In this document: positions 24,075-32,280 of the stretch, piece after piece
How the letters are laid out: each line of letters opens with the position of its first letter
How positions within the stretch are numbered: position 1 is the stretch's first letter
From: Brevundimonas sp.
Lineage (GTDB): Bacteria > Pseudomonadota > Alphaproteobacteria > Caulobacterales > Caulobacteraceae
Assembly (NCBI RefSeq): GCF_013912005.1
Contig: NZ_JACESB010000012.1
Coordinates: 1 to 64,000 of the forward strand
Length of the DNA stretch: 64,000 bases
Direction: 5' to 3'
Notes under the pieces: model-generated
What the model saw: only the letters and a program-made list of their open reading frames with translations
The model's database searches: none
Told to the model about the DNA's origin: nothing
Program-made: the position numbers and the translations under genes

Positions 24075-26333
24075 ATGACCGACCGCGCCGACGCGCTCCG
24101 CGCCCTCCTTTTCGCCTCGACCGCCGCCGGGATGCTGATGGCGGGGCCGACGCTGGCCGCGGAGCCCGGGCCGGGCGATGATCCGCAGGACGCGACCACC
24201 CTCGGCACGGTGACGGTGACGGGCCAGCCGGTCGCCCGCGAGCCGCAGTCCCCGGAGTTCGTGGCACCGCTGGTCGACACGCCGCGGTCGGTGACCATCA
24301 TTCCGCAGCAGATCATCGAGCAGACCGCGGCGACCTCGCTGCAGGACATCCTGCGGACGTCGCCGGGGATCACCTTCGGGGCCGGGGAAGGCGGTCAGCC
24401 GCTGGCGGACCGGCCGTTCATCCGCGGGCAGTCGTCGGGCAACAACGTCTTCGTCGACGGCATCCGCGACACCGGCGGCCAGCAGCGGGAGGTCTTCAAC
24501 CTCGAGCAGGTCGAGGTGATCAAGGGACCGGACGCCGTCTACTCCGGCCGCGGCTCCGGCGGGGGGAGCATCAACCTGTCGTCGAAGACGCCGCGCCTGA
24601 CGGATTTCTCGCGGGTCGGGCTGGGCGTCGGCACGGACGGCTATCTGCGCGGCGTGCTGGACCAGAACTGGCGCGTGGGCGAGACGGGCGGCCTGCGGCT
24701 GAACCTGATGGCGGCCGGGGGAGACGTGCCCGGACGCGACTCGGTCGATTACGACAGGTGGGGCCTCGGACTCTCCGGCGCGATCGGTCTCGGGACCGCG
24801 ACCACCGCGACCCTGAGCTATTACCACCTGACCTCGGACCAGATGCCGGACTACGGCATTCCGCTCTTCACCAAGATCGGCGTGCGAACGACCGACAGCG
24901 GCGTCCTGGATGTGCCCTATGACAGCTTCTACGGACTGACCGCCCGCGACTACCTGACCAACGAGGTCGACAGCCTGACGCTGGAGGTCGAGCACCGGCT
25001 CACGGACGCGCTGTCGATCCGCAACGTCACCCGCTACGCAGAGACCCTGAACGACTACGTCGTCACCAACCCCGGCGACGGCGGCCGCTTCGACACGAAC
25101 CCGCCGGGCGCGGCTCTTGTCGGCGGGGAGTGGTGGATGAAGCGCGGGACCAAGTCGCGCTGGAACCCCACCTCGACCTTCGCCAACGTCGTCGACCTGT
25201 TCGGGCGCGTGAACGCGGGCGGACTCAGCCACAGCTTTGACGTCGGCGCCGAGTACAGCCGCGAGATCAACCGCAACGCCTCGTATGCGGTCGTCACCAC
25301 CGGGGGAAGCGCCTGCCCGGCGCCGCTGACCGGGCTGGACTGCACCCGCGTCTATGCGCCGAACCCGTCGGACCCGTGGCAGGGGACGATCACCCGCGGC
25401 GCCGAGACCCACTCCAACACCAACACCCTGGGCCTCTACGCCTTCGACTCGATCGCCTTCGGAGAGCGCTGGGTCCTGAACCTCGGCGTGCGTCACGACA
25501 GCTACGAGGTCGACGGCACCTCCCTCCCGCGGGGCGCCACCGTCCCGACGGTCGAGGCGGCGTCGTGGGACTTCGTCAACTACCAGGCCGGACTGGTCTA
25601 CAAGCCGACCGGGAACACCAGCGTGTACGCCTCCTGGGCCACCTCCTCGACGCCGCCGACGGTGGCCGGGGGCGACCAGAACGGCACGGGCGGGTCGGGC
25701 TCCGGCAACCTCTCGGGGGAGCTGCTGGATCCGGAGGAGACCGAGAGCGTCGAGATCGGCGCCAAGGCCGCCCTGTTCGGCGACCGCCTCTCCCTCAGCG
25801 GCGCCCTGTTCCGCACCACGCGGCGGAACGCGCAGATCCTCGTCTCGGCAGGGGTCTACGAGCAGGCCGGAGAGGCCGAGGTGCGCGGGCTGGAGCTCGG
25901 CGTCTCGGGCAACATCACCCGCGAATGGCAGGTGTTCGGCGGCTACACGTACATGGACTCCGAACTGGTTTCCGGCGCCTACAACAACGTCAACGTCGGC
26001 GACCCGCTGGCCAACACGCCGGAGCACAGCTTCAGCCTGTTCAGCACCTGGCGCGCGACGCCCCGGCTCGCGCTGGGCGGCGGCGTCTACTACGTGTCGG
26101 ACAGCTTCGGCGGCAACCAGGGCGGGGCCGGCGGCGGTTCGAACCGGATCTACGCCCCGGCGTACACCCGCGTGGACCTGTTCGCCTCCTACGATCTGAC
26201 CGACAGCGCCACATTGCAGCTGAACGTCCAGAACGCCGGCGACGAGGAATACATCCTGCGGACCAACGGGGTGCACCACGCCGACGTCGCCCCTGCGCGG
26301 CAGGCCATCCTGACCCTCAACCTGCGCTACTAG
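24075..26333 (+). CDS. TonB-dependent siderophore receptor (Fiu/FhuE-like)
   Basis: The 752-residue outer-membrane protein has a signal peptide ending TLAAE, the TonB box region TLGTVTVTG, and a plug domain with TPRSVTIIPQQIIEQ, LQDILRTSPGI, FIRGQ and QVEVIKGPDAVYSGRG-type sequence. This is the TonB-siderophore subfamily pattern. The barrel ends with LTLNLRY. It imports ferric siderophores, likely catecholate- or hydroxamate-type, using energy from TonB. The ATG at 24075 is chosen over a TTG at 24060. Two palindromes upstream suggest iron control by Fur, and the next gene is the iron-starvation dioxygenase PiuC, as in the fiu-ybiX arrangement of enterobacteria. Confidence 0.93.
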   Translation: MTDRADALRALLFASTAAGMLMAGPTLAAEPGPGDDPQDATTLGTVTVTGQPVAREPQSPEFVAPLVDTPRSVTIIPQQIIEQTAATSLQDILRTSPGITFGAGEGGQPLADRPFIRGQSSGNNVFVDGIRDTGGQQREVFNLEQVEVIKGPDAVYSGRGSGGGSINLSSKTPRLTDFSRVGLGVGTDGYLRGVLDQNWRVGETGGLRLNLMAAGGDVPGRDSVDYDRWGLGLSGAIGLGTATTATLSYYHLTSDQMPDYGIPLFTKIGVRTTDSGVLDVPYDSFYGLTARDYLTNEVDSLTLEVEHRLTDALSIRNVTRYAETLNDYVVTNPGDGGRFDTNPPGAALVGGEWWMKRGTKSRWNPTSTFANVVDLFGRVNAGGLSHSFDVGAEYSREINRNASYAVVTTGGSACPAPLTGLDCTRVYAPNPSDPWQGTITRGAETHSNTNTLGLYAFDSIAFGERWVLNLGVRHDSYEVDGTSLPRGATVPTVEAASWDFVNYQAGLVYKPTGNTSVYASWATSSTPPTVAGGDQNGTGGSGSGNLSGELLDPEETESVEIGAKAALFGDRLSLSGALFRTTRRNAQILVSAGVYEQAGEAEVRGLELGVSGNITREWQVFGGYTYMDSELVSGAYNNVNVGDPLANTPEHSFSLFSTWRATPRLALGGGVYYVSDSFGGNQGGAGGGSNRIYAPAYTRVDLFASYDLTDSATLQLNVQNAGDEEYILRTNGVHHADVAPARQAILTLNLRY

Positions 26334-26363
26334 GTCGTTCCGCCCGAAGACCGGCGGCGCAGA

Positions 26364-26400
26364 GCCCGGGATCCGGTTTCCTGATGGCCGGATCCCGGGC
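26364..26400. terminator. Hairpin after the siderophore receptor
   Basis: GCCCGGGATCCGG at 26364-26376 pairs perfectly with CCGGATCCCGGGC at 26388-26400 around an 11-base loop. There is no T-run; it may attenuate transcription into the following piuC gene or protect the receptor message. Confidence 0.6.
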
Positions 26401-26423
26401 GCCATCGTTTCAAGGAGGCGGCC

Positions 26424-27101
26424 ATGCTGCTGCACATTCCCGGCGTGTTCACCAAGGACGAGGTCGCGGCCCTGCGCGCCCGGCTGGACGCCGGCGACTG
26501 GGTCGACGGCAACGTCACCTCGGGCCACCAGTCGGCCACCGCCAAGGTCAACCGCCAGCTGCCGGAGGACTCGCCGGAGGCGAAGGAGGTCGGCGCCCTG
26601 GTGACGCAGGCGCTGAACGCCAATCCGATGTTCGTCTCGGCGGCCCTCCCGCACACCATCTTCCCGCCGCTGTTCAACCGCTACGAGGGCGGCGAGCACT
26701 TCGGCGTGCACGTCGACAACGCCATCCGGCAGCGGGGGGCGGTGCGCATCCGCAGCGACCTGTCATGCACCCTGTTCCTGTCGGAGCCCGAGGACTACGA
26801 CGGCGGCGAGCTGGTGGTGGAGGAGATGTACGGCCCCCAGACGGTCAAGCTGCCGGCCGGCGACCTGGTGCTGTATCCGTCCAAGAGCCTGCACCGGGTG
26901 ACGCCGGTGACGCGCGGGGCGCGGGTGGCCAGCTTCTTCTGGCTGCAGAGCCTGGTGCGCGACGACGCCGACCGCGAGACCCTGTTCCGCCTCGACGTGG
27001 CGATCCAGCGGGTCAGCCGCGAGAAGGGGCCGAAGGACGCGGCCGTGCTGGAGCTGACCGCCGTCTACCATAACCTGCTGAGGCGCTGGTCGGAGGTGTG
27101 A
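26424..27101 (+). CDS. piuC: PKHD-type Fe(II)/2-oxoglutarate dioxygenase, PiuC/YbiX family
   Basis: The 225-residue protein carries the double-stranded beta-helix iron site: His96 and Asp98 in HFGVHVDNA, and His157 in KSLHRVTPV, followed by Arg167 which would bind 2-oxoglutarate. It matches YbiX/PiuC, found next to siderophore receptors and induced by iron limitation. Its substrate in the cell is not firmly established. It starts after AAGGAGG, 90 bases downstream of the TonB receptor, and a hairpin lies between them. Length and motifs are complete. Confidence 0.93.
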   Translation: MLLHIPGVFTKDEVAALRARLDAGDWVDGNVTSGHQSATAKVNRQLPEDSPEAKEVGALVTQALNANPMFVSAALPHTIFPPLFNRYEGGEHFGVHVDNAIRQRGAVRIRSDLSCTLFLSEPEDYDGGELVVEEMYGPQTVKLPAGDLVLYPSKSLHRVTPVTRGARVASFFWLQSLVRDDADRETLFRLDVAIQRVSREKGPKDAAVLELTAVYHNLLRRWSEV

Positions 27102-27174
27102 GGCGGGGGGAGGCGTCGGGTGAGCCCTTTCTCGGCGCCGCCTGCTGAAGGTCGTCATGCGGGCGGAGCGCAGA

Positions 27175-27202
27175 GGTCGGTTCCCGACCCGTTGCGGACA
27201 TT
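27175..27202. repeat. Short repeat upstream of the SUKH gene
   Basis: GGTCGGTTCCCGACCC followed by GTTGCGGACATT matches bases 42-69 at 26 of 28 positions. Its first part can fold as GGTCGG/CCGACC. It lies 110 bases before the AT-richer SMI1/KNR4 gene. Confidence 0.75.
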
Positions 27203-27311
27203 CCTTCTGCGTCTAGGATCAGCCTATGCACGTGTTCCTTTCGCTCGGTTCAGCTATCCTTCTGGGCGCGACCCCCCATCGCCTGTTCAAATCTCAACAT
27301 GCGAGGTCGCT

Positions 27312-27785
27312 ATGGCGGCGGAGACCAGTGCAGCGACTTGGCTCGATGCCTTCAACAAGCGTTGGGGTCACGAACAATACCCACCCCTCGAAGTGCAACC
27401 TGCCGACCTGGAGCAGGCAGAGAAGGATTTGAGCTATACCTTTCCGGCGACCTACCGTGGCGCGGTCTTGGCAGTCGGCCTTCCGGAACCCACAGCCGAT
27501 CTGTGGGACGCCATCGATGAACACTCGGACTTGCCGCACTTGGGAGACTTCCTGACGCCGACCGAGATCATTGAGAGCATTCAAGACTGGACGCCCTCGG
27601 GCTATCCTGCCGACCTCGTGCCGTTTGCGTCAGACAGCGGGGGCAACCTGCTTTCGTTCCGGAGGAGCGATGTCAGTGACACCGTATATCTCTGGGATCA
27701 CGACTTCGGCACGGTTCAGCAGATCGCTCCGTCTTTTGCGGACCTTCTAAAGGCGTATTGCAGCCCTCGGGGTGAGACTACCTAG
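27312..27785 (+). CDS. SMI1/KNR4 (SUKH) family protein
   Basis: The 157-residue protein shows the SUKH pattern: an N-terminal helix with LEQAEKDLSYTFPATYRGAVLAVG, then LGDFLTPTEIIESI, then DLVPFASDSGGNLLSF and a VYLWDHDFG strand. In bacteria this fold is best known as the immunity protein of polymorphic or contact-dependent toxins. No toxin gene is next to it, so it is an orphan. The ATG at 27312 follows GAGGTCGC and begins the conserved region; the frame is open further left, but that part is not SUKH-like. The gene is visibly AT-richer than its surroundings and lies between repeats at 27175 and 27786. Confidence 0.8.
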   Translation: MAAETSAATWLDAFNKRWGHEQYPPLEVQPADLEQAEKDLSYTFPATYRGAVLAVGLPEPTADLWDAIDEHSDLPHLGDFLTPTEIIESIQDWTPSGYPADLVPFASDSGGNLLSFRRSDVSDTVYLWDHDFGTVQQIAPSFADLLKAYCSPRGETT

Positions 27786-27802
27786 GTCCGCTCCCCACCC
27801 AT
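27786..27802. repeat. Short repeat downstream of the SUKH gene
   Basis: GTCCGCTCCCCACCCAT starts directly after the stop codon and is identical over 17 bases to 977-993, the stretch following the orphan lipoprotein gene near the window start. Confidence 0.75.
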
Positions 27803-27864
27803 AGCCGCCCATTGGACCGTCCGCATCGCGGCGACTCCCGCCTCGCGCAGCAGAGCATCCGGGG

Positions 27865-29235
27865 TCAGTAAACGTCGCGACGGTAGCGCCCGGTCTCCAG
27901 CAGCTCCAGGACCCGTTCCGCACCGAGCACAGCCTCCAGCGCGGCGTGCACCCCGGTCGACATGCCCTCGAGGCTGCCGCAGACCAGCACGCTGGCGCCC
28001 CGGTCGACCCAGGCCCGCAGCTCGCCGGCGTGTTCCGCGATCAGCGCCTGGACGTAGCGGCCGTCGCCGGGTTCGCGCGAGAACACGCGGTCCAGACGGG
28101 TCAGCCGCCCGGAGGCGAGGGCGGCCTGAAGTTCGGCGTCCAGCCAGGCGTCATGCGCGCGGCTGCGCTCGCCCCACAGCAGCCAGGCGCCGCCGGGACC
28201 GCCCTCGGGCCGGGCGCGCAGGTGGCCGCGCAGGCCGGCGAGGCCCGTGCCGGCGCCGATCAGCACCAGCGGGACCTCGGGGGAGGGGCCGTGGAAGCTG
28301 CGGTTCGCGCGCAGCCGCATGTCGACCTCGTCGCCGGGCTGCAACTCGCCGGTCAGCCAGCCGGAGGCGAGGCCGGGGGAGCCGTCGTCGCGCACCACCC
28401 GGCGGACGATCAGCTCGACGCGGCCGTCGGCGGGAAGGGAGGCGACGGAGTATTCGCGGCTGGCCCGGGCGGCGCCGTCCGCCGGCGGCAGGCCGATCTC
28501 GGCGATGTCGCCCGCCTGCCAGTCGGGGGCGTGGCCGACGGGTTCGAAGGCGAGCAGCCAGGCCTCGCCGCCGGGGCTGCCCGGGTTCAGCCGGCTGCGC
28601 TCGACCAGCCGCCAGCGGTCGAAGGCGGGCGGGGCCCAGTCGGCGGCGACGGGCGCCCCGGCGACGGCGGCCAGCTGGCGCCGCCAGTGGCGGATGGCGC
28701 CGGCGTCGCCGTCGTCCACCTCGACCCGGTCGAACAGGGGCTCGGCGCCGGAGCGGCGCAGCCAGGCGTCCAGCGCCCGGCCGAAGCCGCAGAACTGCGC
28801 ATAGGCGCGGTCGCCCAGCGCCAGCACGCCATAGCGCAGGCCGGCGAGGTCGGCGGGCCCCGCCATGTGCCGGCGCACGAAGCGGGACAGGCTGTCCGGC
28901 GCGTCGCCCTCGCCGGTGGTGGCGGCGACGATCAGCACCCGGCCGGCGGCCCTGAGGTCGGCGGGCTCGAGCTCGCCAAGCGGCGCGACGCGGACGGGGG
29001 TTCCGGCGCCGGACAGGGCGTCGGCGGTCATCCACGCCAGCTGTTCGGCGAGCCCGGTCTGGCTGGCGAAGGCGACCAGCACGCCCTCGCCTCCGGCGCC
29101 GGCCGACAGGGCCCCGGCGCGGGCGGCGGCGGCGCGGCGGGCGCGGGCCCGGACAAGGGCGACGGCGGCGATCGACAGCAGCCACAGGGCGACCGCCGCG
29201 GCGGCCCAGAGCCAGCGCACGGGATCGGTGGTCAC
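27865..29235 (-). CDS. Membrane-anchored flavodoxin/NADPH oxidoreductase (sulfite reductase flavoprotein-like)
   Basis: The 456-residue protein starts with one membrane helix (about residues 8-29). A flavodoxin domain for FMN follows (VLVAFASQTGLAEQLA, IVAATTGEGDAPDSL, LALGDRAYAQFCGFG), then a FAD-binding domain (SREYSVASLP) and an NADPH-binding domain (LIGAGTGLAGLRGHLR) ending RYRRDVY. This is the diflavin reductase layout of CysJ and P450 reductase, but anchored to the inner membrane. It is the last gene of an iron-controlled operon and its GTG start overlaps the stop of apbE. I infer that it passes electrons from NADPH to the PepSY protein or to iron. It is unlikely to serve sulfite reductase, as no haem subunit is nearby. 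Confidence 0.85.
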   Translation of the reverse strand: MTTDPVRWLWAAAAVALWLLSIAAVALVRARARRAAAARAGALSAGAGGEGVLVAFASQTGLAEQLAWMTADALSGAGTPVRVAPLGELEPADLRAAGRVLIVAATTGEGDAPDSLSRFVRRHMAGPADLAGLRYGVLALGDRAYAQFCGFGRALDAWLRRSGAEPLFDRVEVDDGDAGAIRHWRRQLAAVAGAPVAADWAPPAFDRWRLVERSRLNPGSPGGEAWLLAFEPVGHAPDWQAGDIAEIGLPPADGAARASREYSVASLPADGRVELIVRRVVRDDGSPGLASGWLTGELQPGDEVDMRLRANRSFHGPSPEVPLVLIGAGTGLAGLRGHLRARPEGGPGGAWLLWGERSRAHDAWLDAELQAALASGRLTRLDRVFSREPGDGRYVQALIAEHAGELRAWVDRGASVLVCGSLEGMSTGVHAALEAVLGAERVLELLETGRYRRDVY

Positions 29236-30173
29236 GCGGCCTCGTCGAGCATCGCCTCGAAGGCGGGGGTGACGGTTTCAGCGAGCCCGGCCTCGCTCCG
29301 GACGACGAAGGCGGCGGCGAGCCCGGTCGCCGCGGCGAAGGCGGGCCCCTCGGCCGGTCCCATGACCGCCAGGGCGGTGGCCATGGCGTCGGCCTGCATC
29401 GCCGTCTCCGCCAGCACCGTCACCGAGGCGACGCCGTTGTCCAGCGGCCAGCCGGTGCGGCCGTCGAGGGTGTGGGCGTAGCGGCGGCCCTCGTGGTCGA
29501 AGCCGCGGATCCAGTCGCCGGAGGTGGCGGCGGCGAGGTCGAACAGGGCCACGAGGGTGCGCGGGGCGGGCGCGCCGGGGGCCTGCTGCAGCTCGACCCA
29601 CCACGGCTGGCCGTCGGGCTTGACCCCGCGGCCGCGCAGCTCCCCGCCGATCTCCACCAGGTGGTGGTCCGCGCCCAGCCCGGCGACGCGGTCCGAGACG
29701 AGATCCACCGCATGCCCCTTGGCGATCCCGGACAGGTCGAGCTTCATGCCGCCGACCTGCTGCACGGCGCGGGCGTTGCGGTTCAGCCGCAGGCCCTTCC
29801 AGCCGGACCGGCCAAGGGCTTCGGCGATCTCGGCCTCGTCGGGGAGGTCGCCGGCCGGTCGCGGGCCCGGCGGGCCGAAGCCCCACAGGTCGACGAGGGC
29901 GCCCAGCGTCGGATCGACCGCCCCGTCGGTGTCGTCGGCGAGATCGAGGGCGGCGTTGAGCAGGGTCCAGAATGGCTCCGACACGGCGTAGAAGCCGGGG
30001 GGTGCGCCGTTGAACCGGGCCAGCTCCGAGCGCGGATCCCAGTGGCTGAAATGCTGGACGACGCGGGCGAGCTCCGCCTCCACCGCCGCCCGGGCCGTCG
30101 CCGGCTCCAGCCCCGGCGGCGGGACCAGCCGGACCGACCAGGTGGTGCCCATGGTCTCGCCGGCGAGGTCCAT
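29232..30173 (-). CDS. apbE: FAD:protein FMN transferase
   Basis: The 313-residue protein has the ApbE signatures: ETMGTTWSVRL at the start, HFSHWDPRSELARFN, MKLDLSGIAKGHAVD, VEIGGELRGRG and the metal-site region AHTLDGRTGWPLDNG with a late TAMQADAMATAL. ApbE attaches FMN to a Ser/Thr in target proteins, usually in the periplasm. No signal peptide is visible from the ATG at 30173 or from an in-frame GTG at 30227, which is unusual. It lies between a DUF4198 gene and the membrane flavoprotein gene of the same operon. A target motif of the (S/T)GA(S/T) kind was not found in its neighbours. Confidence 0.88.
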   Translation of the reverse strand: MDLAGETMGTTWSVRLVPPPGLEPATARAAVEAELARVVQHFSHWDPRSELARFNGAPPGFYAVSEPFWTLLNAALDLADDTDGAVDPTLGALVDLWGFGPPGPRPAGDLPDEAEIAEALGRSGWKGLRLNRNARAVQQVGGMKLDLSGIAKGHAVDLVSDRVAGLGADHHLVEIGGELRGRGVKPDGQPWWVELQQAPGAPAPRTLVALFDLAAATSGDWIRGFDHEGRRYAHTLDGRTGWPLDNGVASVTVLAETAMQADAMATALAVMGPAEGPAFAAATGLAAAFVVRSEAGLAETVTPAFEAMLDEAA

Positions 30174-30247
30174 GACGTCCCCGCCGGGCGGCCGCGTCGG
30201 CGTCCGCCCGTGGTTGGGGATCAGCACCCGGTTGTCGCCGGATCCGG

Positions 30248-31048
30248 TCAGGGCAGAACTTCCATGACGCCGTTGTACTGGGCGCTGGCGGCGGGCTGGC
30301 CGTCGGCGGCGGGCGTGCGGACGGCGGCGTTGATCCAGTACAGTCCGGCCTCGGGCCAGGTGACGGTGAAGGCGCCGTCGGCGGCGGTCGTGACGGTCAT
30401 CTCCTCCGGATTGTCGCGGTAGCGCGTCCCGCCGCGGGCGATGGTCACGTCGAGGCCGGCGGCGGGCTGGCCGTCGCGGAGCAGGCGGAAGGTCGCGGGC
30501 TCGCCGGCGACGAGATCGTTCGGATGGGTGACCGGCGCCAGTTCGATGCCCTTGCCCGTCGGGGCGAGGGCGGCGGTGTCCGGCGCACCGAGGGTGACGA
30601 AGGTCTCCACCCGGCTGTCGGAGCGGGTGACCGCGACGTTGGTCGCCCCGGCCGGCACGTTGGCGGCGATGTCGGCCTCGGCCCCGCGCCAGCGGCGGGT
30701 GGTCCCGTCCACGGTGTAGGCCACGACCACCCCGCCCATGACGTTGGCGACCCGGTAGGTGCCCGGCTTCGTCAGGTGCAGGTCGAAGGAGGAGCGGTAG
30801 CGGGCGCGGTGCAGGTTCTCGGGCTGGACCGTCGCGCCGTCGGGACCGGTGATGACGAGGCCGTCGAGGTTCATCGCCGCATGGTCGGCGATGAACACGC
30901 CGTTCGACATGCCGGCGTCGAACCCGACCCAGGCCTCGTCGCCCGACAGGACGGTGGAGGTCGGGGCCAGCCAGGCGCGGTGGGCCTGGGCCGACATGGG
31001 GACGGCGAGGGCGGCGAGCGCGGCGAGGAGGGCGAGGGACTTCTTCAT
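30248..31048 (-). CDS. DUF4198 periplasmic protein
   Basis: The 266-residue protein has a signal peptide ending AQAH at about residue 22 and continues HRAWLAPTSTVLSG, the DUF4198 signature of a predicted nickel/cobalt- or metal-related periplasmic protein. Two beta-rich domains follow, the second like a CNA-B or transthyretin-like module (GQPAAGLDVTIARGGTRYR, TVTTAADGAFTVTWPEAGLYWINAAV). The family often sits beside TonB receptors and PepSY proteins in metal-uptake loci, as here. It is 12 bases downstream of the DUF2271 gene. The exact role is unknown. Confidence 0.88.
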   Translation of the reverse strand: MKKSLALLAALAALAVPMSAQAHRAWLAPTSTVLSGDEAWVGFDAGMSNGVFIADHAAMNLDGLVITGPDGATVQPENLHRARYRSSFDLHLTKPGTYRVANVMGGVVVAYTVDGTTRRWRGAEADIAANVPAGATNVAVTRSDSRVETFVTLGAPDTAALAPTGKGIELAPVTHPNDLVAGEPATFRLLRDGQPAAGLDVTIARGGTRYRDNPEEMTVTTAADGAFTVTWPEAGLYWINAAVRTPAADGQPAASAQYNGVMEVLP

Positions 31049-31060
31049 GGCGGGCTTCCT

Positions 31061-31567
31061 CTAGCGGGTGACGGTGACGGCGACGGCGCCGAGTTCGGTG
31101 GAGCCGGAGGCGCGGCCGGCGTTCGGCGCGCCCCAGCGGAAGGGCACGCGCACCACCTCGCGTCCGCCCAGTTCGCGGGCGGCCTCGACCACCAGCACAT
31201 AGTCGCCGGCCGGCAGGTTCGACAGGCGGGCGCCCGGCACGCGGATCGCGTGGGTTCCGGGGGCCTTGGTGGCGCTGGAGATCCCGTCGGCGGGCAGGGT
31301 CATCGACCGGCCGCCGCGCCGCCACCAGGTGCGCATGTCCTTCAGCCAGTCCTTGCCCTCGGCGACGTTCGAGACCTCGTACCAGACCGCGAGGGTGCGC
31401 ACCGCCGTGTTGTCGGGCCGCTCGATCCACACCGCGACGTAGGGGCGGTGATAGGCGGCGACGTTCAGGCGCGGGAGGGTCACCGACACGTTGAGGTCGG
31501 CGGCCAGGGCCGGGCCGGCGACCGAGCCGGCGGCGAGGGAGGCGAGGGCGAGAGGCAGCTTGCGCAT
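31061..31567 (-). CDS. DUF2271 periplasmic protein
   Basis: The 168-residue product has a signal peptide ending ALAAD at about residue 23 and a small beta domain with RPYVAVWIERPDNTAVRTLAVWY, DMRTWWRRG, and LPAGDYVLVVEAARELGGRE, typical of DUF2271. Proteins of this family are encoded beside PepSY membrane proteins and are thought to act in flavin or metal-linked electron transfer in the periplasm. It begins 7 bases after the PepSY gene, so the two are almost certainly cotranscribed. Biochemical function is not established. Confidence 0.88.
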   Translation of the reverse strand: MRKLPLALASLAAGSVAGPALAADLNVSVTLPRLNVAAYHRPYVAVWIERPDNTAVRTLAVWYEVSNVAEGKDWLKDMRTWWRRGGRSMTLPADGISSATKAPGTHAIRVPGARLSNLPAGDYVLVVEAARELGGREVVRVPFRWGAPNAGRASGSTELGAVAVTVTR

Positions 31568-31574
31568 CGGGAGC

Positions 31575-32228
31575 TCAGTGGATGAACAGGAGGGCGATGA
31601 GAACGGGGACGAGCACGCCCAGCCCGAGCAGGGGCCAGGTGGAGGGGCGCTGGCGGGCGTGCATCCAGGCGAGGGCGAAGCCGGTCACCGCGAAGACCAC
31701 GCAGGCGACGGCGAAGACGTCGATGAACCAGTACCAGACGGGGCCGGTGTTGCGGCCCTTGTGCAGGTCGTTGACCCAGGCCACCCAGCCGCGCGTGGTG
31801 CGCTCGCGCAGCGCCTCGCCGGTGGCGCGGTCGATGGTCAGCCAGCCGTCCCCGCCGGGCTCCGGCAGGGCGACGTAGACCTCTTCGGCTGTGGTTTCCG
31901 TCGGCCGGCCGGCGATCTGGACCTGCAGGGCCTGCGCGGCCCAGCGGGCGACGGCGTCGGGGACGGGCGCGGTGGTGTCGGCGGGAAGGCTCGAGAGCCG
32001 CTCGAGAAGCGGGGCCGGGAGCTGCGCCGTCGTCTCGACCGTCGCCGGCTCGGCGGGAATCTGGGCCGCGTGGTTGAGGGTGACGCCCGTGATCGCGAAC
32101 AGCAGCAGGCCGGCGAGGCTGACGGCCGCCGAGATCCAGTGCCACTGGTGCAGCTGCTTGAGCCAGAACGACCGGCGGGCGTTCAGGGCGGTCTTCGGCC
32201 TGGCGGGGGCTGCGGGAGCGTCGGTCAC
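31575..32228 (-). CDS. PepSY-associated membrane protein
   Basis: The 217-residue protein has an N-terminal membrane segment after KQLHQWHWISAAVSL, a periplasmic region with a PepSY-like part (EEVYVALPEPGGDGWLTIDR), and then two more membrane helices near residues 165-188 and 195-215. The LHQWHW and NDLHKGR histidines could bind haem, as in related ferric-reductase-like proteins. It starts the part of the operon controlled by a Fur-like box 20 bases upstream. I infer that it moves electrons across the inner membrane to periplasmic iron or to a flavinylated partner, together with the diflavin protein downstream. Confidence 0.85.
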   Translation of the reverse strand: MTDAPAAPARPKTALNARRSFWLKQLHQWHWISAAVSLAGLLLFAITGVTLNHAAQIPAEPATVETTAQLPAPLLERLSSLPADTTAPVPDAVARWAAQALQVQIAGRPTETTAEEVYVALPEPGGDGWLTIDRATGEALRERTTRGWVAWVNDLHKGRNTGPVWYWFIDVFAVACVVFAVTGFALAWMHARQRPSTWPLLGLGVLVPVLIALLFIH

Positions 32229-32247
32229 GCCCGGCTTGTGCCGAACC

Positions 32248-32262
32248 TGCGAACGATTTGCA
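32248..32262. promoter_or_regulatory. Putative Fur box before the PepSY gene
   Basis: TGCGAACGATTTGCA is a near-perfect palindrome (TGCGAA against TTTGCA around CGA) of the alphaproteobacterial Fur type. It lies 19 bases before the PepSY start and downstream of the TonB receptor stop, so it would control the PepSY-DUF2271-DUF4198-apbE-flavoprotein genes. Confidence 0.6.
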
Positions 32263-32280
32263 ATAAGGAGATGCGCAGGC

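Noticed and set aside
26364-26400. Hairpin as the end of the iron-receptor transcript only
   Set aside because: No T-run follows and piuC lies directly behind, so read-through is likely; kept only as a possible attenuator.
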